Positions 33,752-43,270 of a stretch of 64,000 bases of DNA are shown piece by piece; position 1 is the stretch's first letter, and every line of letters begins with the position of its first letter. The DNA is taken from contig NZ_LR880474.1 in NCBI RefSeq assembly GCF_904066215.1, positions 3,224,001 to 3,288,000 on the forward strand, given 5' to 3'. A program made the translations under genes and the position numbers. This stretch comes from Microbacterium sp. Nx66. GTDB taxonomy: Bacteria; Actinomycetota; Actinomycetes; Actinomycetales; Microbacteriaceae. Below the pieces are notes generated by a model, which was not told the DNA's origin, did no database searches, and saw only the letters and a list, made by a program, of their open reading frames with translations.

Positions 33752-35017
33752 TCAGAACGGCGCGTCCGTCGATCCTTCGGCGAAGGTGACGGTGTTCGAC
33801 GGCGGCGGGCGGTCGATGTAGACCCTCCCCGTCGGACTCGTCCAGGCATAGAGGCCGTCGCCACGCGCCTCGACATGCCAGGCGGACTGATGTTTCAAGA
33901 CATGATGTCGACGGCACAGATGGCCGAGATTCGAGGCGGACGTCTCCCCGCCCATCGCGGCGTCACGGTGGTGATCGATGTCGCACTCCGCGGGCGGATA
34001 TCCGCAGCCGGGGAAGCGGCATCGCTGATCTCGGGCCCGCAGGTGGCGTCGCAGTTCCGCGTTCGGGCGATACCGGTCGACGGCGAGGACCGTGCCCGTC
34101 ACGGGGTGCGTGAGGATGCGATCCCATCCGGAGGCGGCCCCTGCCAGCCTCCGTGCCGTGGCGGGGTCGATCGGGGTGCGCCCGTCGAGTTCCGCCGGCG
34201 CCGTTCCCCGACCGAGGAGGGTCATGACGGGGACCGTGATCGCGACCGTGGGGACGATGGCTGCCAGGGTGCCGTCATGATCATCATGGCCGGCCGGCGC
34301 ACCGGTGAGGAGGAGGTCGAGCGCGAGGTCGGCCCGGGACTGGGCGATGGTTCGCAGGTCCGTCGGGTCGTCGCCGGCCTGCGTGGTCGTGGCCATGGTG
34401 GTCAGCCGGTCGAACACGCCGTGCACCAGCGCCGCCGGCCCCAGAAGTCCGAGCTCAGCCATCCCGTCAGGGGCATCCCGTACCCACACGCGCCGCCGCT
34501 CACGGGCATCCTCGTGACGGTCCGCGAGGGTATGCGGCTGAAACTCCTCCGCGGCCCGGCGCGCCATGCGCGCGACCCGGTTCGGCGCCTCGCTCTCGGC
34601 GAAGGCGATCATCCGCGCGGAGAAGGCGTCGCGATGCGCCTCGTCTTCGAGGTGCGCACCCGCCTCCGCGATGACGCGGGCTTGCTGGGCGGTGACCTGC
34701 CCCGCGCCCCATGCACCCCACAGCCGCGGAAAGCGCTCGACGATCCAGACCGCATCGGCCATACGCCGCTGCACCGTCCTGTCGCTCGCCCGCAGCGCGG
34801 CAGCGAACTCGGCCGCGACCGTGCGCACGCTCAGATCCGCGCCGTCCGGATGGGCGGCCTGCGCCGCGACCTCCACGGCCAGGCGCGACCCCAGCGCCAG
34901 GATCCCGTCCCGCGCGGCCTGCAGTCCATTGATCGACCGCTCGACACCGACGAGCATCTCGGTGAGCGCTCGGAGCGCCTCCACCTGCTCGATCGTCGCG
35001 TCCGCCAGTCCTGTCAT
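33752..35017 (-). CDS. DUF222 and HNH endonuclease domain protein (13E12-repeat type)
   Basis: A 421-residue protein with an N-terminal helical DUF222 domain (roughly 20-300) and a C-terminal HNH nuclease domain. The nuclease part has CRFPGCGYPPAECDIDHHRD, LGHLCRRHH and a final Trp-rich strand. The paired Cys motifs and HH suggest a zinc-stabilised HNH fold. These proteins are abundant, multi-copy and of unknown role in high-GC actinobacteria. ATG 35017 (MTGLADATIEQ) is preferred; the open frame upstream has no similarity to the family. It stands alone between the dnaK and MerR promoters. Confidence 0.85.
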   Translation of the reverse strand: MTGLADATIEQVEALRALTEMLVGVERSINGLQAARDGILALGSRLAVEVAAQAAHPDGADLSVRTVAAEFAAALRASDRTVQRRMADAVWIVERFPRLWGAWGAGQVTAQQARVIAEAGAHLEDEAHRDAFSARMIAFAESEAPNRVARMARRAAEEFQPHTLADRHEDARERRRVWVRDAPDGMAELGLLGPAALVHGVFDRLTTMATTTQAGDDPTDLRTIAQSRADLALDLLLTGAPAGHDDHDGTLAAIVPTVAITVPVMTLLGRGTAPAELDGRTPIDPATARRLAGAASGWDRILTHPVTGTVLAVDRYRPNAELRRHLRARDQRCRFPGCGYPPAECDIDHHRDAAMGGETSASNLGHLCRRHHVLKHQSAWHVEARGDGLYAWTSPTGRVYIDRPPPSNTVTFAEGSTDAPF

Positions 35018-35149
35018 ACCCCGAGTGAAGCAGGGACCACCGACATTGAAACCCCAGTTCAGGTGGAGTAAACGATATGCCGGGATGCAGTGCGCGCCTC
35101 GGCGATCACGCCGAGCCCGGTCCGCCTCGATGGCCGCGAGCCGCCATGC

Positions 35150-35169
35150 TTGACTCTCACACGGTGTCA
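35150..35169 (+). promoter_or_regulatory. Possible MerR-type promoter/operator
   Basis: A -35-like TTGACT (35150-35155) is followed by the dyad TCACACGGTGTCA (35157-35169, 10 of 12 arm positions paired) upstream of the MerR start at 35187. MerR-family regulators bind such dyads inside a long spacer. No clear -10 is seen, so this is tentative. Confidence 0.4.
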
Positions 35170-35186
35170 GACGGGAGAACTGAGAC

Positions 35187-35990
35187 ATGTTGTCCATCGG
35201 AGCGTTCGCGCAGATCGGCCAGGTGACCCACCGGATGCTCCGGCACTGGGACACGGCCGGGCTGCTCGTCCCCGCCCACGTGGACGAGTTCACCGGCTAC
35301 CGGTCGTACGATCCGGCGCAGCTCGAGCGTCTGCACCGGATCGTCGCCCTGCGTCAGCTCGGCTTCGGTCTCGACGACATCTCGGCGATCCTCGCCCAGG
35401 GCGTCGACGCCGACCGGATCGCGGCGCTTCTGCGCGTCCGGCGCGCCGAGGTGGAGCAGGAGCACCGGCTCGCGGCCGCGCGACTCGTCGATGTGGAACG
35501 GCGCCTCCACCTCATCGAGAAGGAGAAGCACATGTCGCAGATCGAGATCGTCCAGAAGCCCCTCCCCGCCGTGCGTCTGGCCGCCGTCCGCTCCGTCGTC
35601 GCCGAGCAGCCCGCGGTCGCGGAGGTCGTGGGACCGGCCTTCGACGCCGTGGCAGAGGTCATCGGAGACGAATGCGGCTCTCTCACCACCCCGATCGCCC
35701 TGTACCGGACGCAGCCGGACGGGATGGAGGTCATCGCCGGGTACTCGTATACCGGTCCGGCCGCCGACGGGATCGAGATCGTCGAGCTCCCCGCTGAGGA
35801 GGACGCGGTCTGCGGGGTGCACCTCGGCTCGATGGAGCGGATCGCCGAGAGCTGGCACGCGATCCACACCGAGGTCGTCGCGCGCGGCCTCATCCATGCC
35901 GGGCCCTGTCGGGAGCTGTACGTCCGCGCCGTGGGAGACGACCAGTCGGACTGGGGCACGGAACTCCAGCAGCCCGTCGCGCGCCGCTGA
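35187..35990 (+). CDS. MerR-family regulator with GyrI-like ligand domain (BmrR-like)
   Basis: A 267-residue regulator. The N-terminal MerR domain reads SIGAFAQIGQVTHRMLRHWDTAGLLVPAHVDEFTGYRSYD. A coiled coil (about 80-115) is followed by a GyrI-like/effector-binding domain (VAEVVGPAFDAVAEVIGDE, GIEIVELPAEEDAV). Such proteins sense small cationic or hydrophobic compounds and activate efflux or detoxification genes. ATG 35187 follows GGGAGA. The nearest downstream gene is a HAD hydrolase, 32 bases away on the same strand, possibly cotranscribed. A dyad lies at its own promoter. Confidence 0.9.
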   Translation: MLSIGAFAQIGQVTHRMLRHWDTAGLLVPAHVDEFTGYRSYDPAQLERLHRIVALRQLGFGLDDISAILAQGVDADRIAALLRVRRAEVEQEHRLAAARLVDVERRLHLIEKEKHMSQIEIVQKPLPAVRLAAVRSVVAEQPAVAEVVGPAFDAVAEVIGDECGSLTTPIALYRTQPDGMEVIAGYSYTGPAADGIEIVELPAEEDAVCGVHLGSMERIAESWHAIHTEVVARGLIHAGPCRELYVRAVGDDQSDWGTELQQPVARR

Positions 35991-36022
35991 CGAGGCGCAC
36001 GACCTGCGGGCAGGATGGGGGC

Positions 36023-36631
36023 ATGATCCGTGCCGTGCTCTTCGACCTCGACGGGGTCGTCCGTCACTTCCTCCACGACCCCGACCTGGAGGCGCGGCAC
36101 GGACTTCCGGCCGGGATGATCGCCCGCATCGCGTTCGCGTCACCGTTGATCGACGCGGTCACCACGGGGAACCTCACTCGCGAGGAGTGGATCGTCCGAG
36201 TCGGCGAGGCCGCGGGATCCGCAGCCGCCGCGCGGGAATGGGGACGCACACCGTTCGCCGCCGACCCGGACGTGCTCGCGCTCGTCGACGAGCTGCGCTC
36301 TCACGGGATGATGTGCGCCATCCTCACGAACGGCACGGACACCATCGCCGAGGAGCTTCACGACAGCGGCATCGCCGCGCACTTCGATCGCGTGTTCAAC
36401 TCCGCGGACATCGGATACGCCAAGCCGGATGTCCAGGCGTTCCGACACGTGGTCGCCGACCTCGCCATCGCGCCGGAGGAGGTCTTCTTCCTCGACGATT
36501 CGCCGGGGAAGCTCAGCGGCGCACGGACGCTCGGCATGACCACGCACCACTACACGGGAGTCTCCGCGTTGCGCACCGCTCTCGACGCCGCCGGCGTTCC
36601 CGGCGCGACGGCATCGACGCCGATCCCTTAG
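36023..36631 (+). CDS. HAD-family hydrolase
   Basis: A 202-residue phosphatase-like protein with all four HAD motifs: LFDLDGVV (nucleophile Asp8), ILTNGTD, the Lys in GYAKPDVQAF, and VFFLDDSPGK. The cap is a small helical insertion (residues about 18-75), as in subfamily IA. It would hydrolyse a phosphate ester, substrate unknown. It follows the MerR gene by 32 bases. Confidence 0.87.
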   Translation: MIRAVLFDLDGVVRHFLHDPDLEARHGLPAGMIARIAFASPLIDAVTTGNLTREEWIVRVGEAAGSAAAAREWGRTPFAADPDVLALVDELRSHGMMCAILTNGTDTIAEELHDSGIAAHFDRVFNSADIGYAKPDVQAFRHVVADLAIAPEEVFFLDDSPGKLSGARTLGMTTHHYTGVSALRTALDAAGVPGATASTPIP

Positions 36632-36672
36632 GGCGCCACATCCTTCGGGCGTCGCGCCGTTCGGGATCGGGG

Positions 36673-37134
36673 TCACTTGCCCCCGGGCGGGCCGACCAGC
36701 AGGAGGATCACGTACAGCGCGACGATTCCCACGACGAGCAGCACCGCGAGCACCCAGGGGCGACGCAGGAACCAGCGCATCAGGCGGTCGTACCAGCGGT
36801 GGTCACGCGGGTCGTCGGACGCGTCGAGACGCCAGTCACCCCGGAGACGACCGGTGCGGTGCAGCCAGATCTCCATCGGGATGGTCGCGTACGGGACGAC
36901 GGCGCTGACGACCGCGAGCACCCCGACGCCCGGGTGCCACCGCTGGTTGAGCGCGACGAGGACGGCGGTCGCGGCATAGGCGAGGAACACGAACCCGTGG
37001 ATGCCGCCGCCGACCGTCACCACGACTCCGGGGGCTCCGACGGCCCGGGCGATGATCGCGGCGATGAGGATGGTCCAGGTGATCGCCTCCGCGATCGCGA
37101 GGACACGGTACAGGCGGCCAGGGGTGCGGAACAC
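36673..37134 (-). CDS. DUF3817-type membrane protein
   Basis: A 153-residue membrane protein with about four hydrophobic segments. It begins FRTPGRLYRVLAIAEAITWTILIAA and includes GGGIHGFVFLAYAATAVLVALNQRW, both typical of DUF3817. Function is unknown. The likely start is GTG 37134, preceded by GAGGAG at 5 bases; the ORF continues upstream without family similarity. The C-terminus ends in a last helix, VLAVLLVVGIVALYVILLLVG. It converges on the HAD gene with a 41-base gap. Confidence 0.8.
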   Translation of the reverse strand: MFRTPGRLYRVLAIAEAITWTILIAAIIARAVGAPGVVVTVGGGIHGFVFLAYAATAVLVALNQRWHPGVGVLAVVSAVVPYATIPMEIWLHRTGRLRGDWRLDASDDPRDHRWYDRLMRWFLRRPWVLAVLLVVGIVALYVILLLVGPPGGK

Positions 37135-37218
37135 GGAACTCCTCGGGTGGGGTACCCCTCCAGCGTATCCCGCTTCGAATCGCCCACTGTGCCCCATCCG
37201 CCGCCTGGATGGAGCAAG

Positions 37219-38184
37219 GTGAGCGACTCGAAGGGGAATAGGGGGACGGTGGTCGGCGTTGCCGAAGGCATGGTGACGGTGGATGCGGATGCGCTGTCCT
37301 CTGTGCTCGGCACGGTGGACCTGCGCGTGGGGATCGCCCGTCGGGTGCAGCTGGGCCGCGGGGGACTGCTGCCGCTGGCTCCCGGCCGGATCACCCTCGT
37401 CTACATCGCCGACGGCGCCGTGCATGGGCATCCGCCTCTCGGCACCGGCTGCCGTCTCGACGTGGACCGCTCGTCGCAGCAGCTCACACTCGAGGAGCCC
37501 GGCCGCCGAGACCGCCTCGTCACCGGCGATGCCTTCCTGCTGCTCCGCGGCGACACCTTCGCACTGGAGGCCGCCGTCGAGACTGCACTCCTCGTCGTCG
37601 ACATCGAGCTCGCGGACACCGCGTCTCCCCTCCCGGCACTCCTGCCGCCCTTCCTCACGGTGACCGGGTTCGACGCGCTGGAGCCGGCCGCCGCCGCCCT
37701 CGCCGAGAACATGGGGATCGTCGACGCGGCCGCGTGCCCCGTGCGCCAGGGCGACCCGCTGATCTGCCGGATGATGGCGACCACCGTGCTGCTCTCGGTG
37801 ATCCGCGCCTGGGCGGCCAACGGCTGTGCGCCCGCCGGATGGCCCTCCCTGTCGAAGGACCCCTTCCTCGACCGCGTCGTGGACGCCATCCACGAGCAGC
37901 CGGGCCGGGACTGGACCGTCGAACGCCTGGCCGCTGTCGGCGCCATGTCACGGTCGGCCTTCGCGGAGCGGTTCCGTCTCGCCGTCGGCCGCTCCCCCGC
38001 CGACTACGTCACCGAGGTGCGCATCGACGCCGCGAAGCGGATGCTCCAGGCCGGGCAATCCGTGTCGAGCGTCTCGCGCGAGCTCGGCTACGCCTCGGAC
38101 GAGGGTTTCAGCCGCGCGTTCCGTCGCCGCACGGGCATGACCCCGTCCTCCTGGCGCGGCTCGCACTCCCTCGTGCCTGCCTGA
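37219..38184 (+). CDS. AraC-family regulator with cupin-type sensor
   Basis: A regulator of about 321 residues. The N-terminal part is a cupin_6-type domain (LGRGGLLPLAPGRITLVYIADGA, then GDAFLLLRGDTF), and the C-terminal 100 residues hold two AraC helix-turn-helices (DWTVERLAAVGAMSRSAFAERFRLAVGRSP and SVSRELGYASDEGFSRAFRRRTGMTPSSWR). Start choice is uncertain: GTG 37219 has GGAG 6 bases upstream; GTG 37249 and ATG 37270 are alternatives. It probably controls the converging MFS exporter gene or genes elsewhere. The ligand is unknown. Confidence 0.82.
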   Translation: MSDSKGNRGTVVGVAEGMVTVDADALSSVLGTVDLRVGIARRVQLGRGGLLPLAPGRITLVYIADGAVHGHPPLGTGCRLDVDRSSQQLTLEEPGRRDRLVTGDAFLLLRGDTFALEAAVETALLVVDIELADTASPLPALLPPFLTVTGFDALEPAAAALAENMGIVDAAACPVRQGDPLICRMMATTVLLSVIRAWAANGCAPAGWPSLSKDPFLDRVVDAIHEQPGRDWTVERLAAVGAMSRSAFAERFRLAVGRSPADYVTEVRIDAAKRMLQAGQSVSSVSRELGYASDEGFSRAFRRRTGMTPSSWRGSHSLVPA

Positions 38185-38222
38185 TCTGCCTGATCCCCAC
38201 ACCCTCGTCCCAGCCTCGGGGC

Positions 38223-38309
38223 GGGCACGACTTCGGAGACCCGGGGCGACACGCCGTCTCCGAAGCCCGAGGCGACGGCGTGTCGGCGGCCGGCTCCGAA
38301 GTTGTGCCC
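38223..38309. repeat. 87-bp nested palindromic repeat (copy 1)
   Basis: Terminal inverted repeats GGGCACGACTTCGGAG (38223-38238) and CTCCGAAGTTGTGCCC (38294-38309) enclose a second perfect 12-bp inverted repeat, CGACACGCCGTC and GACGGCGTGTCG (38247-38258 and 38274-38285). A related element is at 49726-49811. It lies between the converging AraC and MFS genes and may also act as a bidirectional terminator. Confidence 0.75.
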
Positions 38310-38335
38310 GGGCAACCAGGGGTCAGGAGCAGGGG

Positions 38336-39532
38336 TCAGGAGCGGGAGCTGCGGCGGTTGGAGAGGCCGAACAGCACGGCGCCGGCGAGGAGCGAGACCG
38401 CGCCGATCGTGTAGACGAGCTCGACGCTCAGGGTGTCGACGAGGAGCCCACCGACGCCGGCCGCGAGCGTGATCGCGCCCTGGAACCCGACGACCACGAG
38501 GCTCCCCCCGGCCTCCAGGCGGTCCGGCATGCGGTGGCCCACCCAGGTGTTCACGACGATCAGCCACGACGAGAAGAAGAACCCCCAGAGGAGCACGACC
38601 GCGCCGATCCCGATGATCGATCCGGAGAAGAGCACCATCGACAGCACGGCGGCCGAGATCACCAGCGGCGCGAACACCGCGAAGAAGGCGAAGGAGCGGT
38701 CGATCACGAGGCCGATGGAGAGGTTGCCGAGAAGGCCTCCGACACCGAACAGCGCCAGCAGCACGACGATCGTCGAGGCGTCCACGTCCGGGATGCGCTC
38801 CAGCGCGAGGCGGACGTAGGTGTAGGCGAGGAAGTGGCCGAGCACGACGAGGACGTGTCCGACCATGCCGAGGCCGATGCCGGGCCGCCGTACCGTGTCG
38901 ACGAGCAGACGGAGGCTCGACGCGCGCTCGGCCGGAACGGTCGGCAGCGCCCACCGCAACGCGACGGCGAGCACCACCATCAGCACTCCCGCGATCGCGA
39001 ACACGGCACGCCAGTCGACGACCTCGCTCAGCATGACCCCCAGCGGCACACCGGCGACCGTGGCGAGGGAGACCCCGGCTGAGGTGAACATCACCCCGCG
39101 ACCGAGATGCTCGGGCCCCGCGAGCCGCGCGGCGACCGTGATCGACATCGTCCAGTAGGCGCTGATCGCCGCTCCCAGCAGGAAGCGTGCCAGCAGCACG
39201 ACGACGAGGTTCGGCGCGATCGCGACGATGAGGTTCGACACGGCCGCGGCGAGCGCCATCCACACCAGCAGCGATCGGCGGTCCAGACGGGGGAACACGA
39301 GGCCGACGGTCGGGGCGACGAAGAGTCCGACGAGAGCCGTGACGGTGACGGTCTGCCCGGCCTGCCCGGGGGTCACCCCGAGGCCGTCCGCCATCTCGGT
39401 GAGCACCCCGTTGGGGAGGAACTCGGCGGTCACCAGCAGGAACCCCATCACCATGAGGGCGATGAGCCCTCCGTAGCGGATGCGATCGGCGCGGGTCGTC
39501 GGCAGGGTCGGGACGGGGGCGGTCGTGGTCAT
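38336..39532 (-). CDS. MFS transporter, DHA1-type efflux (arabinose/chloramphenicol-efflux-like)
   Basis: A 398-residue membrane protein with 12 predicted helices. The N-terminus reads GGLIALMVMGFLLVTAEFLPNGVLTEMADGLGVTPGQAGQTVTVTALVG, closely matching YdhP/AraJ-type exporters, and motif C-like glycines occur in helix 5 (GVSLATVAGVPLGVML). It probably exports a drug or sugar. ATG 39532 gives the standard start. It converges on the AraC gene with repeat element 38223-38309 between, and is divergent from the RIO kinase locus. Confidence 0.87.
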   Translation of the reverse strand: MTTTAPVPTLPTTRADRIRYGGLIALMVMGFLLVTAEFLPNGVLTEMADGLGVTPGQAGQTVTVTALVGLFVAPTVGLVFPRLDRRSLLVWMALAAAVSNLIVAIAPNLVVVLLARFLLGAAISAYWTMSITVAARLAGPEHLGRGVMFTSAGVSLATVAGVPLGVMLSEVVDWRAVFAIAGVLMVVLAVALRWALPTVPAERASSLRLLVDTVRRPGIGLGMVGHVLVVLGHFLAYTYVRLALERIPDVDASTIVVLLALFGVGGLLGNLSIGLVIDRSFAFFAVFAPLVISAAVLSMVLFSGSIIGIGAVVLLWGFFFSSWLIVVNTWVGHRMPDRLEAGGSLVVVGFQGAITLAAGVGGLLVDTLSVELVYTIGAVSLLAGAVLFGLSNRRSSRS

Positions 39533-39686
39533 GCTTCCAGACTCGCAACGGGAACGGGGCCGCGCCCGACCGGTCGTCCGCCGCATCCGACCGATCGTCC
39601 GGCCCTGGACAACCTCCGATCGGACCCCCTAGGCTCGACGACGCACCGGGAAGCGCCCGGGAAGCCCGAGCGAAGGAGGCGATGAG

Positions 39687-39749
39687 ATGAACGCTGTCGT
39701 CGTCGCGCCTTTCGCCGACCACCTTCCCTTCGAGGCCACCCGCTCCTGA
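39687..39749 (+). CDS. Possible 20-residue leader peptide upstream of the RIO kinase
   Basis: A 21-codon ORF, MNAVVVAPFADHLPFEATRS, has one of the better ribosome-binding sites in the window (CGAAGGAGGCGATGAG just before ATG 39687). It ends 33 bases before the RIO kinase start. It could be a regulatory leader or a small coupled protein. No run of a single amino acid marks an attenuator. It could equally be chance; comparative conservation would decide. Confidence 0.4.
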   Translation: MNAVVVAPFADHLPFEATRS

Positions 39750-39782
39750 TCGCCGCGTGGCCTCCCTTCCCGGAGCCACACC

Positions 39783-40655
39783 GTGACCGAATCCCCCGCT
39801 TCCTCGGAAGCCGCGTCCTTCGACGCCACCTCCTTCGATTCCCTCGAGACCGCCCTCTCCTTCGCCGAGGTCGAGCCCGGCGCCAACCAGCGCTGGACGA
39901 CCTGGCCGTCATCCACCCCCACCGAGCGCGGGCCGGAACCGCGCCCCGCGTGGGTCGTGACCTCCGCCGGCGCCCTGGACACCGAGCTCGGCATCCTGAA
40001 GACCGGCAAGGAGGCCGACGTGTTCCTGCTGGAGCGCGCCGTGCCCGACGACCCCGCGCAGCGCACGCTCCTCGCCGCCAAGCGCTACCGCGGCATCGAG
40101 AACCGGAGCTTCCAGCGCTCCGCGGTCTACACCGAGGGGCGCAGCACGCGGAACACCCGCGACACCCGCGCCCTCGCCAAGAAGACCGCCCACGGACGGG
40201 AGGTCGCCGCAGCCCAGTGGTCGCTCGCGGAGTTCGAGGCCCTGTGCCGGATGTGGGAGCGCGGCGCCCCGGTCCCCTATCCCGTGCAGGTCAGCGGCAC
40301 CGAGGTGCTCATGGAGTTCCTCGGCGACGACCGGGGCATCGCGGCACCCCGGCTCGCGCAGATGCGCGGGTCGAGCGCCGAGATGCACGAGTACTTCGCG
40401 CAGGTGGTCGAACTCATGCGGGTCTTCGCCGCCGCGGGCTTCGCGCACGGCGACCTCTCCGCCTATAACCTCCTTGTGCACGACGGGCGGGTCCGGGTGA
40501 TCGACCTGCCGCAGATCGTCGACGTGATCGCGAATCCGCAGGGCCTCGACCTGCTGCACCGCGACTGCGTCAACGTGTGCGACTGGTTCACGCGGCGGCG
40601 GGTGCAGTGCGACGCCGAGGCCCTGTTCGCCGACCTCCTCGGGACCCTCTTCTGA
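39783..40655 (+). CDS. RIO1-family atypical protein kinase
   Basis: A 290-residue protein kinase of the RIO family, best known in archaeal and eukaryotic ribosome maturation but also present in some bacteria. Visible motifs are the flexible loop TGKEADVFLLE near residue 74, the ATP-binding Lys in LAAKRYRG near 98, the catalytic HGDLSAYNLLVHDG near 222 and the metal Asp in VIDLPQIVDV near 240. The first 60 residues are acidic and low in complexity. GTG 39783 follows GGAG at 7 bases. It is divergent from the MFS gene and preceded by a small ORF. Substrates are unknown. Confidence 0.9.
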   Translation: MTESPASSEAASFDATSFDSLETALSFAEVEPGANQRWTTWPSSTPTERGPEPRPAWVVTSAGALDTELGILKTGKEADVFLLERAVPDDPAQRTLLAAKRYRGIENRSFQRSAVYTEGRSTRNTRDTRALAKKTAHGREVAAAQWSLAEFEALCRMWERGAPVPYPVQVSGTEVLMEFLGDDRGIAAPRLAQMRGSSAEMHEYFAQVVELMRVFAAAGFAHGDLSAYNLLVHDGRVRVIDLPQIVDVIANPQGLDLLHRDCVNVCDWFTRRRVQCDAEALFADLLGTLF

Positions 40656-40664
40656 CCCCTGCGG

Positions 40665-41612
40665 TCAGGAGGCGAGGCGGGCCGCCAGAAGGGTCACCAG
40701 CTCGTAGACGACGTGGCTCGCGGCGATACCGGTCATCTGGGCGTGGTCGTAGGCGGGCGACACCTCCACCACGTCCGCGCCGACGATGTCGCGGTCGCGC
40801 AGGGCACGGAGGATGCGCAGCAGCTCGCGGCTCGTGAGCCCTCCCGCCTCGGGGGTCCCCGTGCCGGGCGCGTGCGCGGGGTCGAGCACGTCGATGTCGA
40901 TCGAGACGTACAGCGGCTTGTCGCCGATGCGGGTGAGGATGCGGTCGATCGCCGCCTCCACCCCGTGCTCCTCGATGTACTCGCTGGAGACGATGGAGAA
41001 GCCGAGGCGCTCGTCGTCCTCGAGATCCTGCTGGGAGTACAGGGGGCCGCGGGTGCCGACGTGGCAGCTCGCCGTGAGGTCGATCAGCCCCTCCTCGCTC
41101 GCGCGCCGGAAGGGGGTGCCGTGCGTGATGGGCGCCCCGAAGTAGGTGTCCCACGTGTCGAGATGCGCGTCGAAGTGCAGGACGGCGACGGGTCCGTGCT
41201 TCGCGGCCACCGCACGCAGCAGGGGCAGGGCCACCGTGTGGTCGCCGCCGATCGTGACGATGCGCTGCACCCGCTCGCCCAGCGCCAGCGCTGCACGCTC
41301 GACCTCGGTGACGGCCTCCGTGAGGTCGAAGGGGTTCACGGGGATGTCCCCCGCGTCCACCACCTGCGCCAGCTGGAACGGCGACACATCCTGCGCGGGG
41401 TTGTAGGGCCGCAGCAGTCGAGACGACTCCCGCACGTGGGACGGGCCGAAGCGGGTGCCGGGGCGGTAGCTCACACCGGAGTCGAACGGGATGCCGACCA
41501 CGGCGATGTCGGCGCGCGGCACGTCCTCGATGCGGGGCAGGCGGGCGAAGGTGGCGATGCCGGAGTACCGCGGGTTCACGGAGGCGTCGACGGGGCCGAT
41601 GTTGTCGGTCAT
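40665..41612 (-). CDS. Agmatinase-family ureohydrolase (agmatinase or guanidino-acid hydrolase)
   Basis: A 315-residue Mn-dependent hydrolase that should release urea from a guanidino compound. Metal ligands are seen in [23 protein letters not shown] and [23 protein letters not shown]. The N-terminal [18 protein letters not shown] region is typical of SpeB/GbuA. In this cluster it sits with a ThDP decarboxylase-like enzyme, an amidohydrolase and an importer, so guanidinobutyrate or guanidinopropionate may be the substrate rather than agmatine. ATG 41612 follows the ThDP gene by 31 bases. It is the last gene of a leftward operon. Confidence 0.88.
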   Translation of the reverse strand: MTDNIGPVDASVNPRYSGIATFARLPRIEDVPRADIAVVGIPFDSGVSYRPGTRFGPSHVRESSRLLRPYNPAQDVSPFQLAQVVDAGDIPVNPFDLTEAVTEVERAALALGERVQRIVTIGGDHTVALPLLRAVAAKHGPVAVLHFDAHLDTWDTYFGAPITHGTPFRRASEEGLIDLTASCHVGTRGPLYSQQDLEDDERLGFSIVSSEYIEEHGVEAAIDRILTRIGDKPLYVSIDIDVLDPAHAPGTGTPEAGGLTSRELLRILRALRDRDIVGADVVEVSPAYDHAQMTGIAASHVVYELVTLLAARLAS

Positions 41613-41643
41613 TCTCGTTCCTGTTCGTCGGGAGGTGTGAGGC

Positions 41644-43260
41644 TCAGAGGGCGTGCTGCGGGATGTGCACGAGCTGCACCCCGCCGTCGGCGATGGCCGC
41701 GCGGATGCTCGGGGCGATGTCGGCACGCGACGCCACCCGCCGCCCGGTCGCCCCGAAGGCGGTGGCCAGCGCGGCCCAGTCCGGCTGGACGAGGTCGACG
41801 CCGATGGGCGCCATCCCGCGGTCGAGTTCGTTCTGCCGGATCTCGGCGTACCCGCCGTTGTCCACGCACACCACGGTGACGTCGAGGCGCTGCTCGACGG
41901 CGGTGGCGAGCTCGTTCACGCAGAACATCAGGGCGCCGTCGCCGATGACGGTGACGACGGGGCGCTCCGTCTGCGCGACCGCCGCACCGATCGCGGCGGG
42001 GAGGCCGTAGCCGAGCGTGGCGTAGGTCGGCGTGTAGAGGAGGGAGTGCGGATGCTCCTGCCGCAGCACGCTGCCGAGCGCCAGATAGACGATCTGAGAG
42101 GAGTCGCCAGCGACGATCGCGTCGACGGGGAGGGCGGTGGCGATGACCTCGGCGAGCGCCACGGTGTCCGGTGCTGTCGCCCGCGACTCGGCCTCGAGCG
42201 CGGCCCGCTCGGTCGTGAGGTCGCGGGCGGCCCGGGCGGCATCCGGCAGCAGCGGCAGGAGGGCGTCGGTCACCGCGGCCGCGTCTCCCGTGAGGCCGAC
42301 GGTCGCCGCGAGGTTCTTGTCACGCTGCTCCGGGGAGATGTCGATGCGGATCACCGCACCGCGCGCCTCGAGCCGCGGTGCCCAGAGCTCCGCCTCGCCC
42401 AGCTTCGAGCCGATCACGAGGAGCACGTCGGCGTCCTCGGCCACGGCGCGGGCGGCGGCCAGACGCAGGTTCGATCCGAGCGACAGCGGATGCCGCTCGT
42501 CGAGCACGGCCTTGCCGTTCAGGGTCGTGAGCACGGGGGCGCCGAGCCGCTCGGCCACCGCGACGATCTGGTGCGCGGCGTCCACCGCGCCCCCTCCGGC
42601 GACGATCACCGGGGTGCGGGCGGCGGACAGCAGTCGGGCGGCCTCGGCGAGCGCGATCGGGTCTCCGGAGATGCGGTCGGGCATCGACCGCGGCCTCCGG
42701 TCCTCCGCGGGCACCTCGGCGGTCCCCTCCAGAACGTCGAGCGGGATCTCGATGTGCACGGGTCGGGGGCGGCCGGTGCGGAAGAGGTGGAACGCGTCGT
42801 GCACGGCCTGCACCGCCTCCGCCGCGGACGACACCCGCCGCGACCACTCGGCGATCGCACCGACCATGGCCGTGGCGTCCTTCGTCTCGTGCAACGTGCC
42901 GACGTCGGCGAACTCCGCCCCGAGCGGCACGCCCGGGGACAGGACGATGAGTGGTCGCGACTCGCAGAACGCGGTGCCGATGGCGCTCATCGCGTTCTGC
43001 AGGCCGGGACCGGAGGTGGTGATCACCACACCGGGAAGGCCGGTCTGCTGGGACCAGCCGTCGGCGCCGTACCCCGATCCCTGCTCGTGGCGGTTCGTCA
43101 CAGCGCGGATGCCGAGGTCGGCGAGGGGGCGGTAGAACTCCAGGTTGTGCGTGCCGGGGATGCCGAAGATCGCGGTGACCCCGTAGCCGCGGATGGTCTC
43201 CAGGACCGCGCGGCCCGCGGTGTCGGTGTACCGGTCGTCTCCGCTGATGTCGGTGCTCAT
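41644..43260 (-). CDS. ThDP-dependent enzyme, acetolactate-synthase/2-keto-acid decarboxylase-like (AruI-like candidate)
   Basis: A 538-residue thiamine diphosphate enzyme. The N-terminal Pyr domain has [17 protein letters not shown] and the conserved catalytic Glu in [17 protein letters not shown]. The C-terminal PP domain has the [35 protein letters not shown] motif (GDG to NN-like). Its length and NGK-type middle domain match the acetolactate-synthase fold, but its place between an amidohydrolase and an agmatinase points to a 2-ketoarginine-decarboxylase (AruI-type) or related role. No regulatory small subunit gene is present, arguing against true valine biosynthesis. ATG 43260 has GAGGAT upstream. 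Confidence 0.82.
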   Translation of the reverse strand: MSTDISGDDRYTDTAGRAVLETIRGYGVTAIFGIPGTHNLEFYRPLADLGIRAVTNRHEQGSGYGADGWSQQTGLPGVVITTSGPGLQNAMSAIGTAFCESRPLIVLSPGVPLGAEFADVGTLHETKDATAMVGAIAEWSRRVSSAAEAVQAVHDAFHLFRTGRPRPVHIEIPLDVLEGTAEVPAEDRRPRSMPDRISGDPIALAEAARLLSAARTPVIVAGGGAVDAAHQIVAVAERLGAPVLTTLNGKAVLDERHPLSLGSNLRLAAARAVAEDADVLLVIGSKLGEAELWAPRLEARGAVIRIDISPEQRDKNLAATVGLTGDAAAVTDALLPLLPDAARAARDLTTERAALEAESRATAPDTVALAEVIATALPVDAIVAGDSSQIVYLALGSVLRQEHPHSLLYTPTYATLGYGLPAAIGAAVAQTERPVVTVIGDGALMFCVNELATAVEQRLDVTVVCVDNGGYAEIRQNELDRGMAPIGVDLVQPDWAALATAFGATGRRVASRADIAPSIRAAIADGGVQLVHIPQHAL

Positions 43261-43270
43261 CGTGTCATCC

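Noticed and set aside
41644..43260. Calling the ThDP gene a valine/isoleucine acetolactate synthase
   Set aside because: There is no regulatory-subunit gene and the operon context is catabolic; the family alone does not fix the reaction.
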